Source: an uncultured Duncaniella sp.
Lineage (GTDB): Bacteria; Bacteroidota; Bacteroidia; Bacteroidales; Muribaculaceae
DNA: 64,000 nt
Assembly (NCBI GenBank): GCA_910577255.1
Contig: CAJTMH010000003.1
Coordinates: 124,001-188,000, forward strand
Direction of reading: 5' to 3'
A program made the translations under genes and the position numbers. Shown one piece after another: positions 1 to 7,461 of the stretch. The notes beneath the pieces were generated by a model. It did no database searches. It saw only the letters and a program-made list of their open reading frames with translations, and was not told where the DNA came from. The number at the start of each line of letters is the position of its first letter. Position 1 is the first letter of the stretch.

Positions 1-163
1 GACTGTCATACCATCCGAACATAGCACGGTAAGGCTTTACTTCCTCGGGGATATCTTCACGTGAGAAGTAAGCGTAAAGCTCACGCTCCTCCGCGCATGT
101 GGTCTCTCCGTCGAGGAACCGTTGGATCCAGAGTGAAATATTATTATCGTTAACAGTGTTCAT
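1..163 (-). CDS. Small protein translationally coupled to ECF sigma factor (partial, window edge)
   Basis: The reading frame runs from an ATG at 161-163 off the left edge of the window, giving at least 54 residues without a stop. The protein begins with a hydrophilic stretch containing an FLDGET motif followed by an acidic helix and YRAMFGWY. Its start lies inside the last codons of the sigma factor gene (overlap of 14 bases), so the two are almost certainly co-transcribed and translationally coupled. Small genes in this position behind Bacteroidales ECF sigma factors are common and may act as anti-sigma or regulatory partners. That role is inference, because the C-terminal part, where a membrane segment would reveal an anti-sigma factor, is outside the window. 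Confidence 0.7.
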   Translation of the reverse strand, partial: MNTVNDNNISLWIQRFLDGETTCAEERELYAYFSREDIPEEVKPYRAMFGWYDS

Positions 164-662
164 ATTGACTTTGCATGAATAATTCTTTTATATGGTGGCG
201 GGCTCTTGAAAGGGTCACTCTGATAGCGCCGGGAGTTGAACCGGTTATGCTTGCTATCTCGTTGATTTCAAGGCCCTCGATATGTTTCATCCTTATCACT
301 GCCTGTTGGCCTGACGGGAGGGTGGAGAGGATGCGGTGAAGGGCATCTGCTTCCTCGTGCCCTATCATGGTTTCCTCGGGGGTAGGAGAGTGGTCGGCAC
401 GGTCGAAGTCATCAAGGCTTATTGTCGGAGCCGACCTTTCACGCAGCAGGTCTATGGCCCTATTGCGGGCAATGACCATGGCAAGTGCTTCGACGCTCCG
501 GTAAGTCTCAAGGCGTTCACGCATCGTCCACAACCGCAGAAGGGTATCCTGGGCCACATCGTCGGCCAGGTCTTCGTCGATGTCGGCTGACATCCTGATG
601 ACCATGGCGACAATACGTTCCCTCAGGGGAGGTGCCATTGATTCAAACTCGTTGCGTTCCAT
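150..662 (-). CDS. ECF-type RNA polymerase sigma factor
   Basis: A 170-residue sigma-70 family protein of the extracytoplasmic function class. Region 2 (about residues 10-80) has the DDVAQDTLLRLW signature that binds core RNA polymerase and the -10 element. Region 4 (about 108-165) contains the helix-turn-helix with GLEINEIASITGSTPGAIR. The length is normal for this group, and the start ATG at 660-662 gives a full region 2. The stop overlaps the start of a small downstream gene, which may be its regulator. It diverges from the porin gene at 850, with about 190 bases between them. The regulon cannot be read from the sequence. Confidence 0.93.
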   Translation of the reverse strand: MERNEFESMAPPLRERIVAMVIRMSADIDEDLADDVAQDTLLRLWTMRERLETYRSVEALAMVIARNRAIDLLRERSAPTISLDDFDRADHSPTPEETMIGHEEADALHRILSTLPSGQQAVIRMKHIEGLEINEIASITGSTPGAIRVTLSRARHHIKELFMQSQYEHC

Positions 663-849
663 GTCGTTTTATCCATTAGACGGAAAAATGGCTGAAATGT
701 TACACATAATTGTGCAAAAAATTTGTGATAATATTAATTATTATTGTTGTTGCCGGGTGAGAAGGAAAAACTATAGCTCGTCCAACAAAAGAACAGTTGA
801 AGTGTTATAAAAAGTAAATCAACCTTTCAACTATTTAAAAAGCTACATT

Positions 850-2157
850 ATGAAACGATTTTTGGGTGCTATTTTCTCGGCTATCCTCGGATTGGGAGGA
901 TTAGTGGCATATTCGCAAGCCCCTACACAAGTACTTATGGATTCGCTTATGAATGACCATAAGATTATTTTCTATGGTCAGGGCGATGATCCTCAGGCGG
1001 ATTCTATCCGCACACTTGTGGAGCACTTCTATTATGACCAGTTCAGGAATTTCCAGGACCCGGCTGCTCCATATTTCCTTTTTATGAGCCGTGACGCCAA
1101 TCTGGCTATGGGTATAGGCGGCATGGTGCGCATGCGTGGCTATTTTGATTGGGGCGGTTCGGTTAACCAGCCTGCTTTTTCACCATATTTCATTCCTGTG
1201 ACCAAGGATCCTCTTACCAAGAACCGTCTTGGCACTACACCTGCCGGCACGGCGCTCTTTTTCCGTGTCATAGGTCGTAATAAGCGCCTTGGTGATTATC
1301 AAGTGTATATCGAAGCTAACTTTAATGGGTATGGCGGTCGTGATTTCCATCTCAAGAAAGCCTACGCGACAATTAATGACTGGACCATCGGTTATGCGGC
1401 ATCAACGTTCGGTGACGGAGCCGCCGTGCCTCCGACTGTCGACTCCAACGGCCCGACAATGAAGATGGACGGGACGAATGTTCTCGTGCGGTATATGCAC
1501 ACATTCAAAAAGAGCGGTATAGTGGTGGCTGCCTCACTTGAGACTCCATCCATGTCTATCCAGGACGAGGGTTCTGATGTGGCTGCGCGTTCGCAGTATA
1601 TACCTAACATTGCTGCCATGGTACAGTATGAATGGGCCAAGGATGAACATGTGCGTCTTTCAGCCATCACGCGTTTTCTCCCTTATCGCGATATGCTGAC
1701 AGGTAAGAACCATACTCCTGTGGGCTATGGTGTGCAGTTCAGCACTGTGTTCCGTCCCATAAGTCCATTGAAGGTCTATGCTACATTCAATACCGGTAAG
1801 TCATACTCAAATTTCGGCGGTGACTTCCTGTTGGGTAAATATGATCTTGTGGTTGACCCGAAGACTCCGGGGCGTCTGCGTACCACACCCGGGTTCGGAT
1901 ATTTCGTCGGCCTGCAGTACAATTTTACTCCGCAGCTGTTTGTGTCAACCACATTCGGTCAGGGGCGTTATCTCCCCACCCCCGATCCCGAGGGCACTGA
2001 TTATAAATATGGGCTTTACAGTGCCACAAATATATTCTGGAATGTCACTCCGCGTATTCAGTTCGGAGCCGAGTTCAACATCGGCAAACGTCAGGATTTT
2101 GACGGCTCCCACGGTTGGGCGCGTCGTGTAGGCGCACTGGCTCAGTTCTCATTCTGA
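850..2157 (+). CDS. DcaP-like outer-membrane porin
   Basis: A 435-residue protein with an N-terminal signal peptide (hydrophobic residues 4-20, cleavage near YSQA) and a long run of alternating beta strands rich in aromatic residues, ending in phenylalanine (AQFSF), as expected for insertion by the BAM machinery. The overall pattern (a short helical leader, GGMVRMRGYFDWGG, then paired strands with periplasmic turns) resembles the DcaP/porin-O-like family of trimeric channels that let small anions and acids cross the outer membrane. The substrate is unknown. It stands alone, divergent from the ECF sigma factor and convergent with the acetyltransferase only 3 bases away. Confidence 0.75.
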   Translation: MKRFLGAIFSAILGLGGLVAYSQAPTQVLMDSLMNDHKIIFYGQGDDPQADSIRTLVEHFYYDQFRNFQDPAAPYFLFMSRDANLAMGIGGMVRMRGYFDWGGSVNQPAFSPYFIPVTKDPLTKNRLGTTPAGTALFFRVIGRNKRLGDYQVYIEANFNGYGGRDFHLKKAYATINDWTIGYAASTFGDGAAVPPTVDSNGPTMKMDGTNVLVRYMHTFKKSGIVVAASLETPSMSIQDEGSDVAARSQYIPNIAAMVQYEWAKDEHVRLSAITRFLPYRDMLTGKNHTPVGYGVQFSTVFRPISPLKVYATFNTGKSYSNFGGDFLLGKYDLVVDPKTPGRLRTTPGFGYFVGLQYNFTPQLFVSTTFGQGRYLPTPDPEGTDYKYGLYSATNIFWNVTPRIQFGAEFNIGKRQDFDGSHGWARRVGALAQFSF

Positions 2158-2160
2158 TAT

Positions 2161-2676
2161 TCATAAGTCATAACAGGAGACATTGGGCTGTAATTCAATC
2201 TGATAGTCTACCACATCGAGCATACGTCCCAGTTTTCGTCCCACGTGGCGGAAATGGGACGCTTTTTTGAATCCCAGAGCTTCGTGTAGGGCGCAGCTCG
2301 CCTCGTTGCCGTAGGTGATGCACGCTATGAGGTTGTCATAGCCCTCCTCGCGGCAGTGGCAGATGAGCACCTGCATGAGCATGCGCCCGAGTCCTTGGCG
2401 CAGGTAGGCCGGATGGAGGTAGATGGTCGATTCGAGTGTGGCAGCATAGGCGGCGCGCGTTTTCCATGGGTGCGCGTAGCAATACCCGGTGACTTTACCG
2501 TCTATCTCGCAGATAAAATACGGATAGGTCGATGCTATCTCATCGATGCGTCGGGCCATCTGCTCGACAGTGAGTGGGGATACTTCGAATGAGATGTCGG
2601 TCTCAGTGACATAATGATTGTATATTTCCGTTATGGCAGGATAATCGCAAGGCTTGACGTGACGAATCTGGAACAT
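2161..2676 (-). CDS. GNAT family N-acetyltransferase, phosphinothricin/methionine sulfone type
   Basis: A 171-residue cytoplasmic acetyltransferase. The start (IRHVKPCDYPAITEIYNHYV) and the block TDISFEVSP are typical of the PAT/MddA (YncA) subfamily. The acetyl-CoA binding loop RQGLGR lies at residues 93-98, followed by the helix that places the cofactor, and the family motif NEASCALHEALGF is near the C-terminus. Relatives acetylate phosphinothricin, methionine sulfone or sulfoximine. The natural substrate here is not known. The gene ends 3 bases from the convergent porin and lies downstream of the phosphoesterase. Confidence 0.88.
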   Translation of the reverse strand: MFQIRHVKPCDYPAITEIYNHYVTETDISFEVSPLTVEQMARRIDEIASTYPYFICEIDGKVTGYCYAHPWKTRAAYAATLESTIYLHPAYLRQGLGRMLMQVLICHCREEGYDNLIACITYGNEASCALHEALGFKKASHFRHVGRKLGRMLDVVDYQIELQPNVSCYDL

Positions 2677-2725
2677 TGGCAGTTGGCGGGATAGATGTTG
2701 GGATAATGGATTGCGGCTCAGCGGC

Positions 2726-3229
2726 TCATATTTTCACTTTGCCAAGCTGTATTACCTCAAGGTCGGTTATGGTTCCGGCATCGAGGGTGAGTCTTACCAA
2801 TGTGCGCTCCTTCTGCCATCCATGATATCCGGCAGCTCCCGGATTGACATGGAGCAATCCCAATTCGGGGTCGGGCATCACCTTGAGGATATGTGAGTGT
2901 CCGCACACCATGAGGTTGATATGGTTGTCGTGGAGCATGCGCTTGATTCCCGGGGCATATCGGCCGGGATAGCCTGCTATGTGTGTCAGCCACACGTTAA
3001 CCCCTTCGACCTGAAACGATTCAACTTCACGGCAACGGCGCACCACATCGCCGTGGTCGATATTGCCTCGCACGGCACGTACCACCGGCACCACCTCTTC
3101 GAGACGGCGTATTATGCCGATGTCGCCCACGTCGCCGGCGTGCCATATCTCATCGCAATTTTTGAAGTGGGCGGCGTAGCGGTCGTCCCAACATGAATGT
3201 GTGTCGGAAAGTATGCCAATACGTTTCAT
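2726..3229 (-). CDS. YfcE/MJ0936-type metallophosphoesterase
   Basis: A 167-residue calcineurin-like phosphodiesterase. The metal ligands are all visible: DTH (D9, H11), AGD (D33), GNID (N56), H83 and the final GHSH pair (H111, H113). Family members hydrolyse phosphodiester substrates using two divalent metals, usually manganese. The cellular substrate is unknown. Its ATG overlaps the stop of the upstream glycosidase lipoprotein gene as ATGA, so it is translated by coupling to that gene, although no functional link between them is known. Confidence 0.9.
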   Translation of the reverse strand: MKRIGILSDTHSCWDDRYAAHFKNCDEIWHAGDVGDIGIIRRLEEVVPVVRAVRGNIDHGDVVRRCREVESFQVEGVNVWLTHIAGYPGRYAPGIKRMLHDNHINLMVCGHSHILKVMPDPELGLLHVNPGAAGYHGWQKERTLVRLTLDAGTITDLEVIQLGKVKI

Positions 3230-5259
3230 CTGCTGTCTGATTTTTTTAATAATGTGATGTGGTTCAGAAGGATGGTTGAGGATTGGAGATATGTGAGTGC
3301 CAATTGGTTGGGACCGGCGTTAAGCCTTACGGTCAGCGTGTTGGAGTCGAACACGCGGAGCCAGTCATTGTGGCGCACGGCAGGACATACGAATATGCCG
3401 CAGTCATCACCGTTGACGCTGAGTTGGCGCAGCGCGGTGGTCTGTGAACCGTTTGAGTAGCCGATATTTATGAAATATTCCCCCTCTTCAGGGACATTGG
3501 CATAGAAGGTCAGACGAGTGTTGTGGCGAGGTGCGAGCTCAATGTATTTGGATGCCGTCTCGCGATGCTTGATAAGATGTAGGGGTGGCCTGCGTGGAGT
3601 GATTGATGTGGCCGGGATGTCGATGCGTGTTCCTTCTGGGGCAAAGACATGGCTGCGCGGAGAGAGCCCGAAGTATTGTTGGGATGCTATGGGTACGATG
3701 TCGACTACGGTTGTGCCTTGAGGGATGAGGGTGTAGGCGGAGGTCGTTATCTCTTCGAGAAATGTGCCGTTGACATATACGCCGTAGCTATACAGCGGAT
3801 CGAAGTTCAGGATGTTGGCATGCGTGTCGTCTGCCCAGTATATTTTTGGCAGAGGGGGCATGCTGACCGGATTGTCGGCCGAGAGACCTGTGCGTGAGGG
3901 TTTAAGGTCGTTGTTTGAGAGCGTTATGGTTACGTGGTGCTGTCCCTTCATGTCGGCAGGGAACAGATGAGACGACGTGCTGACTGAGTCTATGGCGAAT
4001 GCCGCGACCTTGTCGCCTGTGCCGTTGACGGTCACAGAGAGGATGGCGTCACGGTAATGGAATTTGTGCAGGCTTTTAGTGCCGTTGAACTGGATAGGTA
4101 CAATGGGCGAGAAGTGGATACCTTCGGTGGTGAATTCCATGCCGAGGAGTACCTTCAGGATTACCGCAAGAGTCTCAGGGGAGGCTTCCTTGTCGATGGC
4201 GAGATTAAACAGGGCGCCAAGCGATGTGCGTATGGCGGCGTTGTTTTTCACTTTTGCGGCCGCGAGGCACATTAAGGCCTGTGGGAGGGGTGACAGAGTA
4301 GTATGGGCGATATTGACCGGTGGATAACACATCGGTGCCCCTTCCGGCAGGACAGGACATTTCGATATTATAGATTCACCCATCTCCGGGGTAGTGATGT
4401 CAAACAGCAGGCTCAGATAGTTGCCTGTATTGTCCGATGAATGAGATAAGATGGGGTATAGATTACCGTAGAGATATTGCCCATAATATCCGAGGTTGGG
4501 AATCCAGAGCCTGTCATTTATGGCTTCACGTATGGTGGCGCTTTTCTTTTTATATGTGGTCTCGCGTTTGTCGCCGAGTAGGTGGGCCATCTCGGCTGCG
4601 ATGGCGTAGGTGCGTGAATATGTGGCGTTAATCCCCAGCGACAGTGTCTGAAATGTGTCGATGGGTCCCATCCAGGCAGGATAAAAGTCAGAGATGGGTG
4701 TGTAATAGTCCGGCACGCCGTGTATAAGGCCAGTAGAGGGGTCGGCGATTATCGGTTCCTCTCTCCTGAGTGTTTCAGCTATTATGTCAAAGGCTTCCTT
4801 GAGCCAATCGTTGTTGCCGGTGACGCAGTATATCTCCCATGCTGCTTGAGCCCAGGCCCAGTTGGCGGTTACGAGGGGGAAGTCATGTCGATGGATAGCT
4901 CCGTCGGTTACCGCCAGCCTTAAAGTCTCCATTGATTTTTCGGGGTCGATGGCGGCGAGAGAAAGATATATTTCGGTCGGGGTGAAAGCGTCGTCGGCTT
5001 CTTCAATGGCTTTGGCGAAGAGAGCATTGACGAGCATCTGCCGGGAGTTGTAGAACATATCCTCCGGTTTCAGCCCCGAGCTTTTCCATGAATGGGTGAT
5101 TTCGTCAGTGGAGAGTGCGCGGAATGATTTCCCGTTGCGTACGATACTGTCGGTGTACACCTCAAAATTCTCGCACGTGTATATCGCATCCTTCTCGGGA
5201 AGGACTCTGCTACACGCACATGCTGCAATCAGCAGCACAAGGGTGATGAGGTGTTTCAT
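3226..5259 (-). CDS. Six-hairpin glycosidase-like lipoprotein with C-terminal carbohydrate-binding-type domain
   Basis: A 677-residue predicted lipoprotein (signal peptide ending LLIAAC, lipid on C14 or C16). Residues of roughly 60-390 look like an (alpha/alpha)6 toroid of the trehalase/MGH1/glucoamylase superfamily: the order Y-NSRQML, ANWAWAQAAWE, the disordered loop around PDYYTPISDFYPAWMG, then RLWIPNLGYYGQYLYG. The middle resembles the beta-sandwich that follows such catalytic domains. The last 120 residues (from KYIELAPRHNT) look like a CBM35/CBM6-type module with YFINIGYSNG. It probably acts on a glycan at the cell surface or in the periplasm; the linkage is unknown. It is translationally coupled to the phosphoesterase downstream. 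Confidence 0.7.
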   Translation of the reverse strand: MKHLITLVLLIAACACSRVLPEKDAIYTCENFEVYTDSIVRNGKSFRALSTDEITHSWKSSGLKPEDMFYNSRQMLVNALFAKAIEEADDAFTPTEIYLSLAAIDPEKSMETLRLAVTDGAIHRHDFPLVTANWAWAQAAWEIYCVTGNNDWLKEAFDIIAETLRREEPIIADPSTGLIHGVPDYYTPISDFYPAWMGPIDTFQTLSLGINATYSRTYAIAAEMAHLLGDKRETTYKKKSATIREAINDRLWIPNLGYYGQYLYGNLYPILSHSSDNTGNYLSLLFDITTPEMGESIISKCPVLPEGAPMCYPPVNIAHTTLSPLPQALMCLAAAKVKNNAAIRTSLGALFNLAIDKEASPETLAVILKVLLGMEFTTEGIHFSPIVPIQFNGTKSLHKFHYRDAILSVTVNGTGDKVAAFAIDSVSTSSHLFPADMKGQHHVTITLSNNDLKPSRTGLSADNPVSMPPLPKIYWADDTHANILNFDPLYSYGVYVNGTFLEEITTSAYTLIPQGTTVVDIVPIASQQYFGLSPRSHVFAPEGTRIDIPATSITPRRPPLHLIKHRETASKYIELAPRHNTRLTFYANVPEEGEYFINIGYSNGSQTTALRQLSVNGDDCGIFVCPAVRHNDWLRVFDSNTLTVRLNAGPNQLALTYLQSSTILLNHITLLKKSDSR

Positions 5260-5301
5260 TGTTTCGACGGTGGATGATTGATAGTTTTGTTCACAACAAT
5301 A

Positions 5302-5336
5302 GCGATGGGGATTTTCAGCGTGAAAATCCTCATCGC
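5302..5336 (-). terminator. Strong hairpin between rpsU and the glycosidase gene
   Basis: Positions 5302-5317 pair with 5321-5336 over 16 base pairs with one G-U pair and a 3-base loop. It lies 97 bases after the rpsU stop and 43 bases before the glycosidase start, on the strand both genes use. No clear U-tract follows on either strand, so it may act as an RNA stability element, a weak terminator of rpsU or a leader structure of the glycosidase mRNA. Confidence 0.5.
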
Positions 5337-5432
5337 CATCTTATGCGATATTTTTGTCAAATAAAATGTAGGTGTTTCCGGGTGGACTCCTTGCCTCCTT
5401 TCTGTTTGTTTAGAGAGCTTGAGGTGTTAAGA

Positions 5433-5624
5433 TTATTCCTCGTTGGCGCGGAGCTGCTGAACGTAAACAGCCTTCATCATTTTCTTACGATTGGCCACAG
5501 AGGGCTTCTCGAAAGCCTGACGTGAACGGAGTTCGCGAACGATGCCGGTTTTTTCGAATTTACGTTTGAATTTCTTCAGAGCTTTTTCAATGTTCTCACC
5601 TTCTTTTACTTGTACGATGATCAT
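5433..5624 (-). CDS. rpsU: 30S ribosomal protein bS21
   Basis: A 63-residue basic protein with the bS21 signature: MIIVQVKEGENIEKALKKFKR at the start and a central ELRSRQAFEKPS block. bS21 sits on the 30S platform next to the 3' end of 16S rRNA. In the Bacteroidetes, bS21 together with uS6 and bS18 helps to bury the anti-Shine-Dalgarno sequence, which explains the scarcity of Shine-Dalgarno sites in these genomes. No Shine-Dalgarno sequence precedes this start; the leader is AT-rich. A near-perfect sigma-AB promoter lies at 5671-5702. Confidence 0.97.
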   Translation of the reverse strand: MIIVQVKEGENIEKALKKFKRKFEKTGIVRELRSRQAFEKPSVANRKKMMKAVYVQQLRANEE

Positions 5625-5670
5625 GTTGGTTTTTTGATTAGTTTAATTTAAAGTGAATATTTTAGCGGGG

Positions 5671-5702
5671 CAAAATTACAAATTCTTTTTGTTTCTACCA
5701 AA
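5671..5702 (-). promoter_or_regulatory. sigma-AB promoter of rpsU
   Basis: On the minus strand TTTG (5699-5702) and TAATTTTG (5671-5678) are separated by 20 bases, an exact match to the Bacteroidetes -33/-7 consensus. Transcription would begin near 5664, leaving a leader of about 40 bases. Confidence 0.8.
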
Positions 5703-5746
5703 AGTCTGTGGCTTTTTCCGCTATTTTCCGCTGAAAATGTGGCTGA

Positions 5747-7120
5747 TTAGTCTATGAGGGGAGACTGTTGGTGCCAAAAGGCCATGATTTCCTTCTTTAA
5801 TGAAGGCTTGCGTTCTATGAATCCTTCACGCCATTCTCTCTTTATGGCACTGATGTCGGCTTCGGAGATGGCGAAAAGCATGTCTATTTCATTCTCGGTC
5901 TCGACCACTGACGCTATTTCGCTGACATTGCGCCCCTTGGATATAGTTTCTCCTGCAATGTCGTGGTATGTGACCAGCAGCATCAATGTGCGCACATCCT
6001 CGTCGGATAACCGCTCGATATCCTCTGAGAGTATGCGGCGCATCATGGGGATGGAGTCGGCAGGATGGTCGGGGTATATGCCGAATTTGCCGTCAGCCCA
6101 TTTCCCGGCTGGTCCTTTGCCGATGTCGTGGAGATAGGAGGCGAGTTCCAGCAGGTTGCGCGTATGGTGGTCGGCTGAAAGATAATACTCGGTATGCCTT
6201 ACATTTTCAGCCACGGAGATTGAATGGTCGCCTACATTCTGCCAATGATGGGCGTTTGTGGTCGCAAGGTGCTCGATCCCTTTTAGTTCGGGTAAGCAAC
6301 CGAAGCATGCACGGATGTGGCTCACTGTGTCCTCTATGTCGGCAAACGCGAAATTGGTGCGTTTGGCTGAATGTCGTGTGGCGATGATATCCTTTATGCT
6401 TTGTGTGAAGTCGTGTCGGAGAGCAATCGGACCAGTGATTATCGACTCTTTTTCACGCCCTTTCATTGTGATTTTACGAAAATAGCAATCTGCCGGGGTC
6501 CGAGTCGGATTGGTGGCGGCTACTATAGGGCATGGGGGATTGAGGCCGAGGAATGATAATTTTGTCTCGACAATCTCTTTGGCGTTTTCGTCGAATACGA
6601 TGATGAAGTCGAGGTCAGTCGGGGAAACGCGGTTAAGAAAAAGAGCTTCGGCCATCTGGGGATGTGTGGCCGGATCGGTCGGGAAGTGCCATTTGGTGGA
6701 GCCGATCGCTTCCCAGTCGAGGAGGTCAAGACGTGAGAGGTCAGACTGCAGCGCGGGGAACTCAGGAGAATTTGTTGCGGATGCAGTGAATAGGGTATCC
6801 GGAGCGGCCATTTTATTGATGCTGAGGCATAGATATATGGTCGACGATTGGTCGTAGGTCTTGGAGTTCACTGCACCGAACACCATGGGGTTGAACCGTG
6901 AGAAGTAAAATGTCACATATTCTTCCTTGGTGTGGCCATCGAGGGTGGGATTGTTTAAATTGGGGTCCTGGAGGATGTAGGGTATGCGAGTCGGAGTGAG
7001 GCCATGGGATTTTTGAGCAGCCGGTGAAAGTAGTCCGTGGGTAAGCACCGACTCAAGGTTGGAGATGTCGGTGGCGTGGAACAGGTATTTTTGTCGGAGT
7101 GCCTGAGGTATGTGTGTCAT
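5747..7120 (-). CDS. DarT-like ADP-ribosyltransferase fused to HD-domain phosphohydrolase
   Basis: A 457-residue two-domain protein. The N-terminal part (about 1-215) matches the DarT/DUF4433 fold: a YLFHATDISNL start with the NAD-site histidine (H15), a YVTFYFSRFNPM block (about 68-79) and MAEALFLNRV, where E158 is in the place of the catalytic glutamate. DarT enzymes ADP-ribosylate thymidine in single-stranded DNA. The C-terminal part (about 285-440) is an HD domain with H299, HD at 331-332, H352, H386 and D422, all expected metal ligands. No macrodomain antitoxin (DarG) is encoded nearby. I chose the ATG at 7118-7120; an upstream in-frame ATG at 7180 lies inside the tRNA-Met terminator and adds a non-conserved tail. 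Confidence 0.72.
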   Translation of the reverse strand: MTHIPQALRQKYLFHATDISNLESVLTHGLLSPAAQKSHGLTPTRIPYILQDPNLNNPTLDGHTKEEYVTFYFSRFNPMVFGAVNSKTYDQSSTIYLCLSINKMAAPDTLFTASATNSPEFPALQSDLSRLDLLDWEAIGSTKWHFPTDPATHPQMAEALFLNRVSPTDLDFIIVFDENAKEIVETKLSFLGLNPPCPIVAATNPTRTPADCYFRKITMKGREKESIITGPIALRHDFTQSIKDIIATRHSAKRTNFAFADIEDTVSHIRACFGCLPELKGIEHLATTNAHHWQNVGDHSISVAENVRHTEYYLSADHHTRNLLELASYLHDIGKGPAGKWADGKFGIYPDHPADSIPMMRRILSEDIERLSDEDVRTLMLLVTYHDIAGETISKGRNVSEIASVVETENEIDMLFAISEADISAIKREWREGFIERKPSLKKEIMAFWHQQSPLID

Positions 7121-7161
7121 GACTTTTTGGCCGTGGTGTGTGCGAGGTTGATGTGCTGTGC

Positions 7162-7198
7162 AAAAAAAGAAGTCCGGCATCGATGTGATGACGGACTT
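7162..7198 (-). terminator. Rho-independent terminator of tRNA-Met
   Basis: On the minus strand AAGTCCG pairs with CGGACTT (7192-7198 with 7170-7176), followed directly by CTTTTTTT. It lies 12 bases after the tRNA 3' end and before the likely start of the DarT-HD gene. Confidence 0.75.
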
Positions 7199-7209
7199 TC
7201 TTTGTTGCT

Positions 7210-7286
7210 TGGTAGCGAGACCGAGAATTGAACTCGGGACCTCCGGGTTATGAATCCGACGCTCTAACCAACTGAGCTATCTCGCC
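7210..7286 (-). tRNA. tRNA-Met (CAT), elongator type
   Basis: A 77-base cloverleaf with encoded CCA. The acceptor GGCGAGA pairs with TCTCGCT (G-U at the first pair), the D-arm is TAGCTCAGTTGGTTAGAGC, and the T-arm contains GTTCAATTC. The anticodon CAT sits in loop TTCATAA. The first pair is a G-U wobble and not the open mismatch of an initiator, so this is an elongator methionine tRNA; a CAT-reading tRNA-Ile2 cannot be fully excluded by eye. Confidence 0.93.
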
Positions 7287-7305
7287 ATACCTTGTTTTGC
7301 GAGGG

Positions 7306-7337
7306 CAAAGGTAGTAACTATTTTTGGATTTGACAAC
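7306..7337 (-). promoter_or_regulatory. sigma-AB promoter of tRNA-Met
   Basis: On the minus strand GTTG (7334-7337), 20 bases, then TACCTTTG (7306-7313), a full match to the -7 consensus. It lies 19 bases upstream of the tRNA 5' end. Confidence 0.75.
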
Positions 7338-7395
7338 ACTTTTGGCAATATTTTTTCGATTTCGGGCCGAGAGTTTTGAATTTAATGGTTTTTAA

Positions 7396-7427
7396 CTTGT
7401 GTTTTAGCCTATTCAATAGTATCTTTG
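7396..7427 (+). promoter_or_regulatory. sigma-AB promoter of the S24 regulator
   Basis: CTTG (7396-7399), 20 bases, TATCTTTG (7420-7427). The start codon follows at 7462, giving a leader of about 28 bases. The tRNA-Met promoter fires in the other direction about 60 bases away. Confidence 0.72.
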
Positions 7428-7461
7428 TTGGCAAAATGCCTACAAACTAAAAAATCACACT

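Noticed and set aside
7121..7180. Longer N-terminus for the DarT-HD protein from the ATG at 7180
   Set aside because: The added 20 residues lie within the tRNA-Met terminator and do not match the family start; the ATG at 7120 is better.
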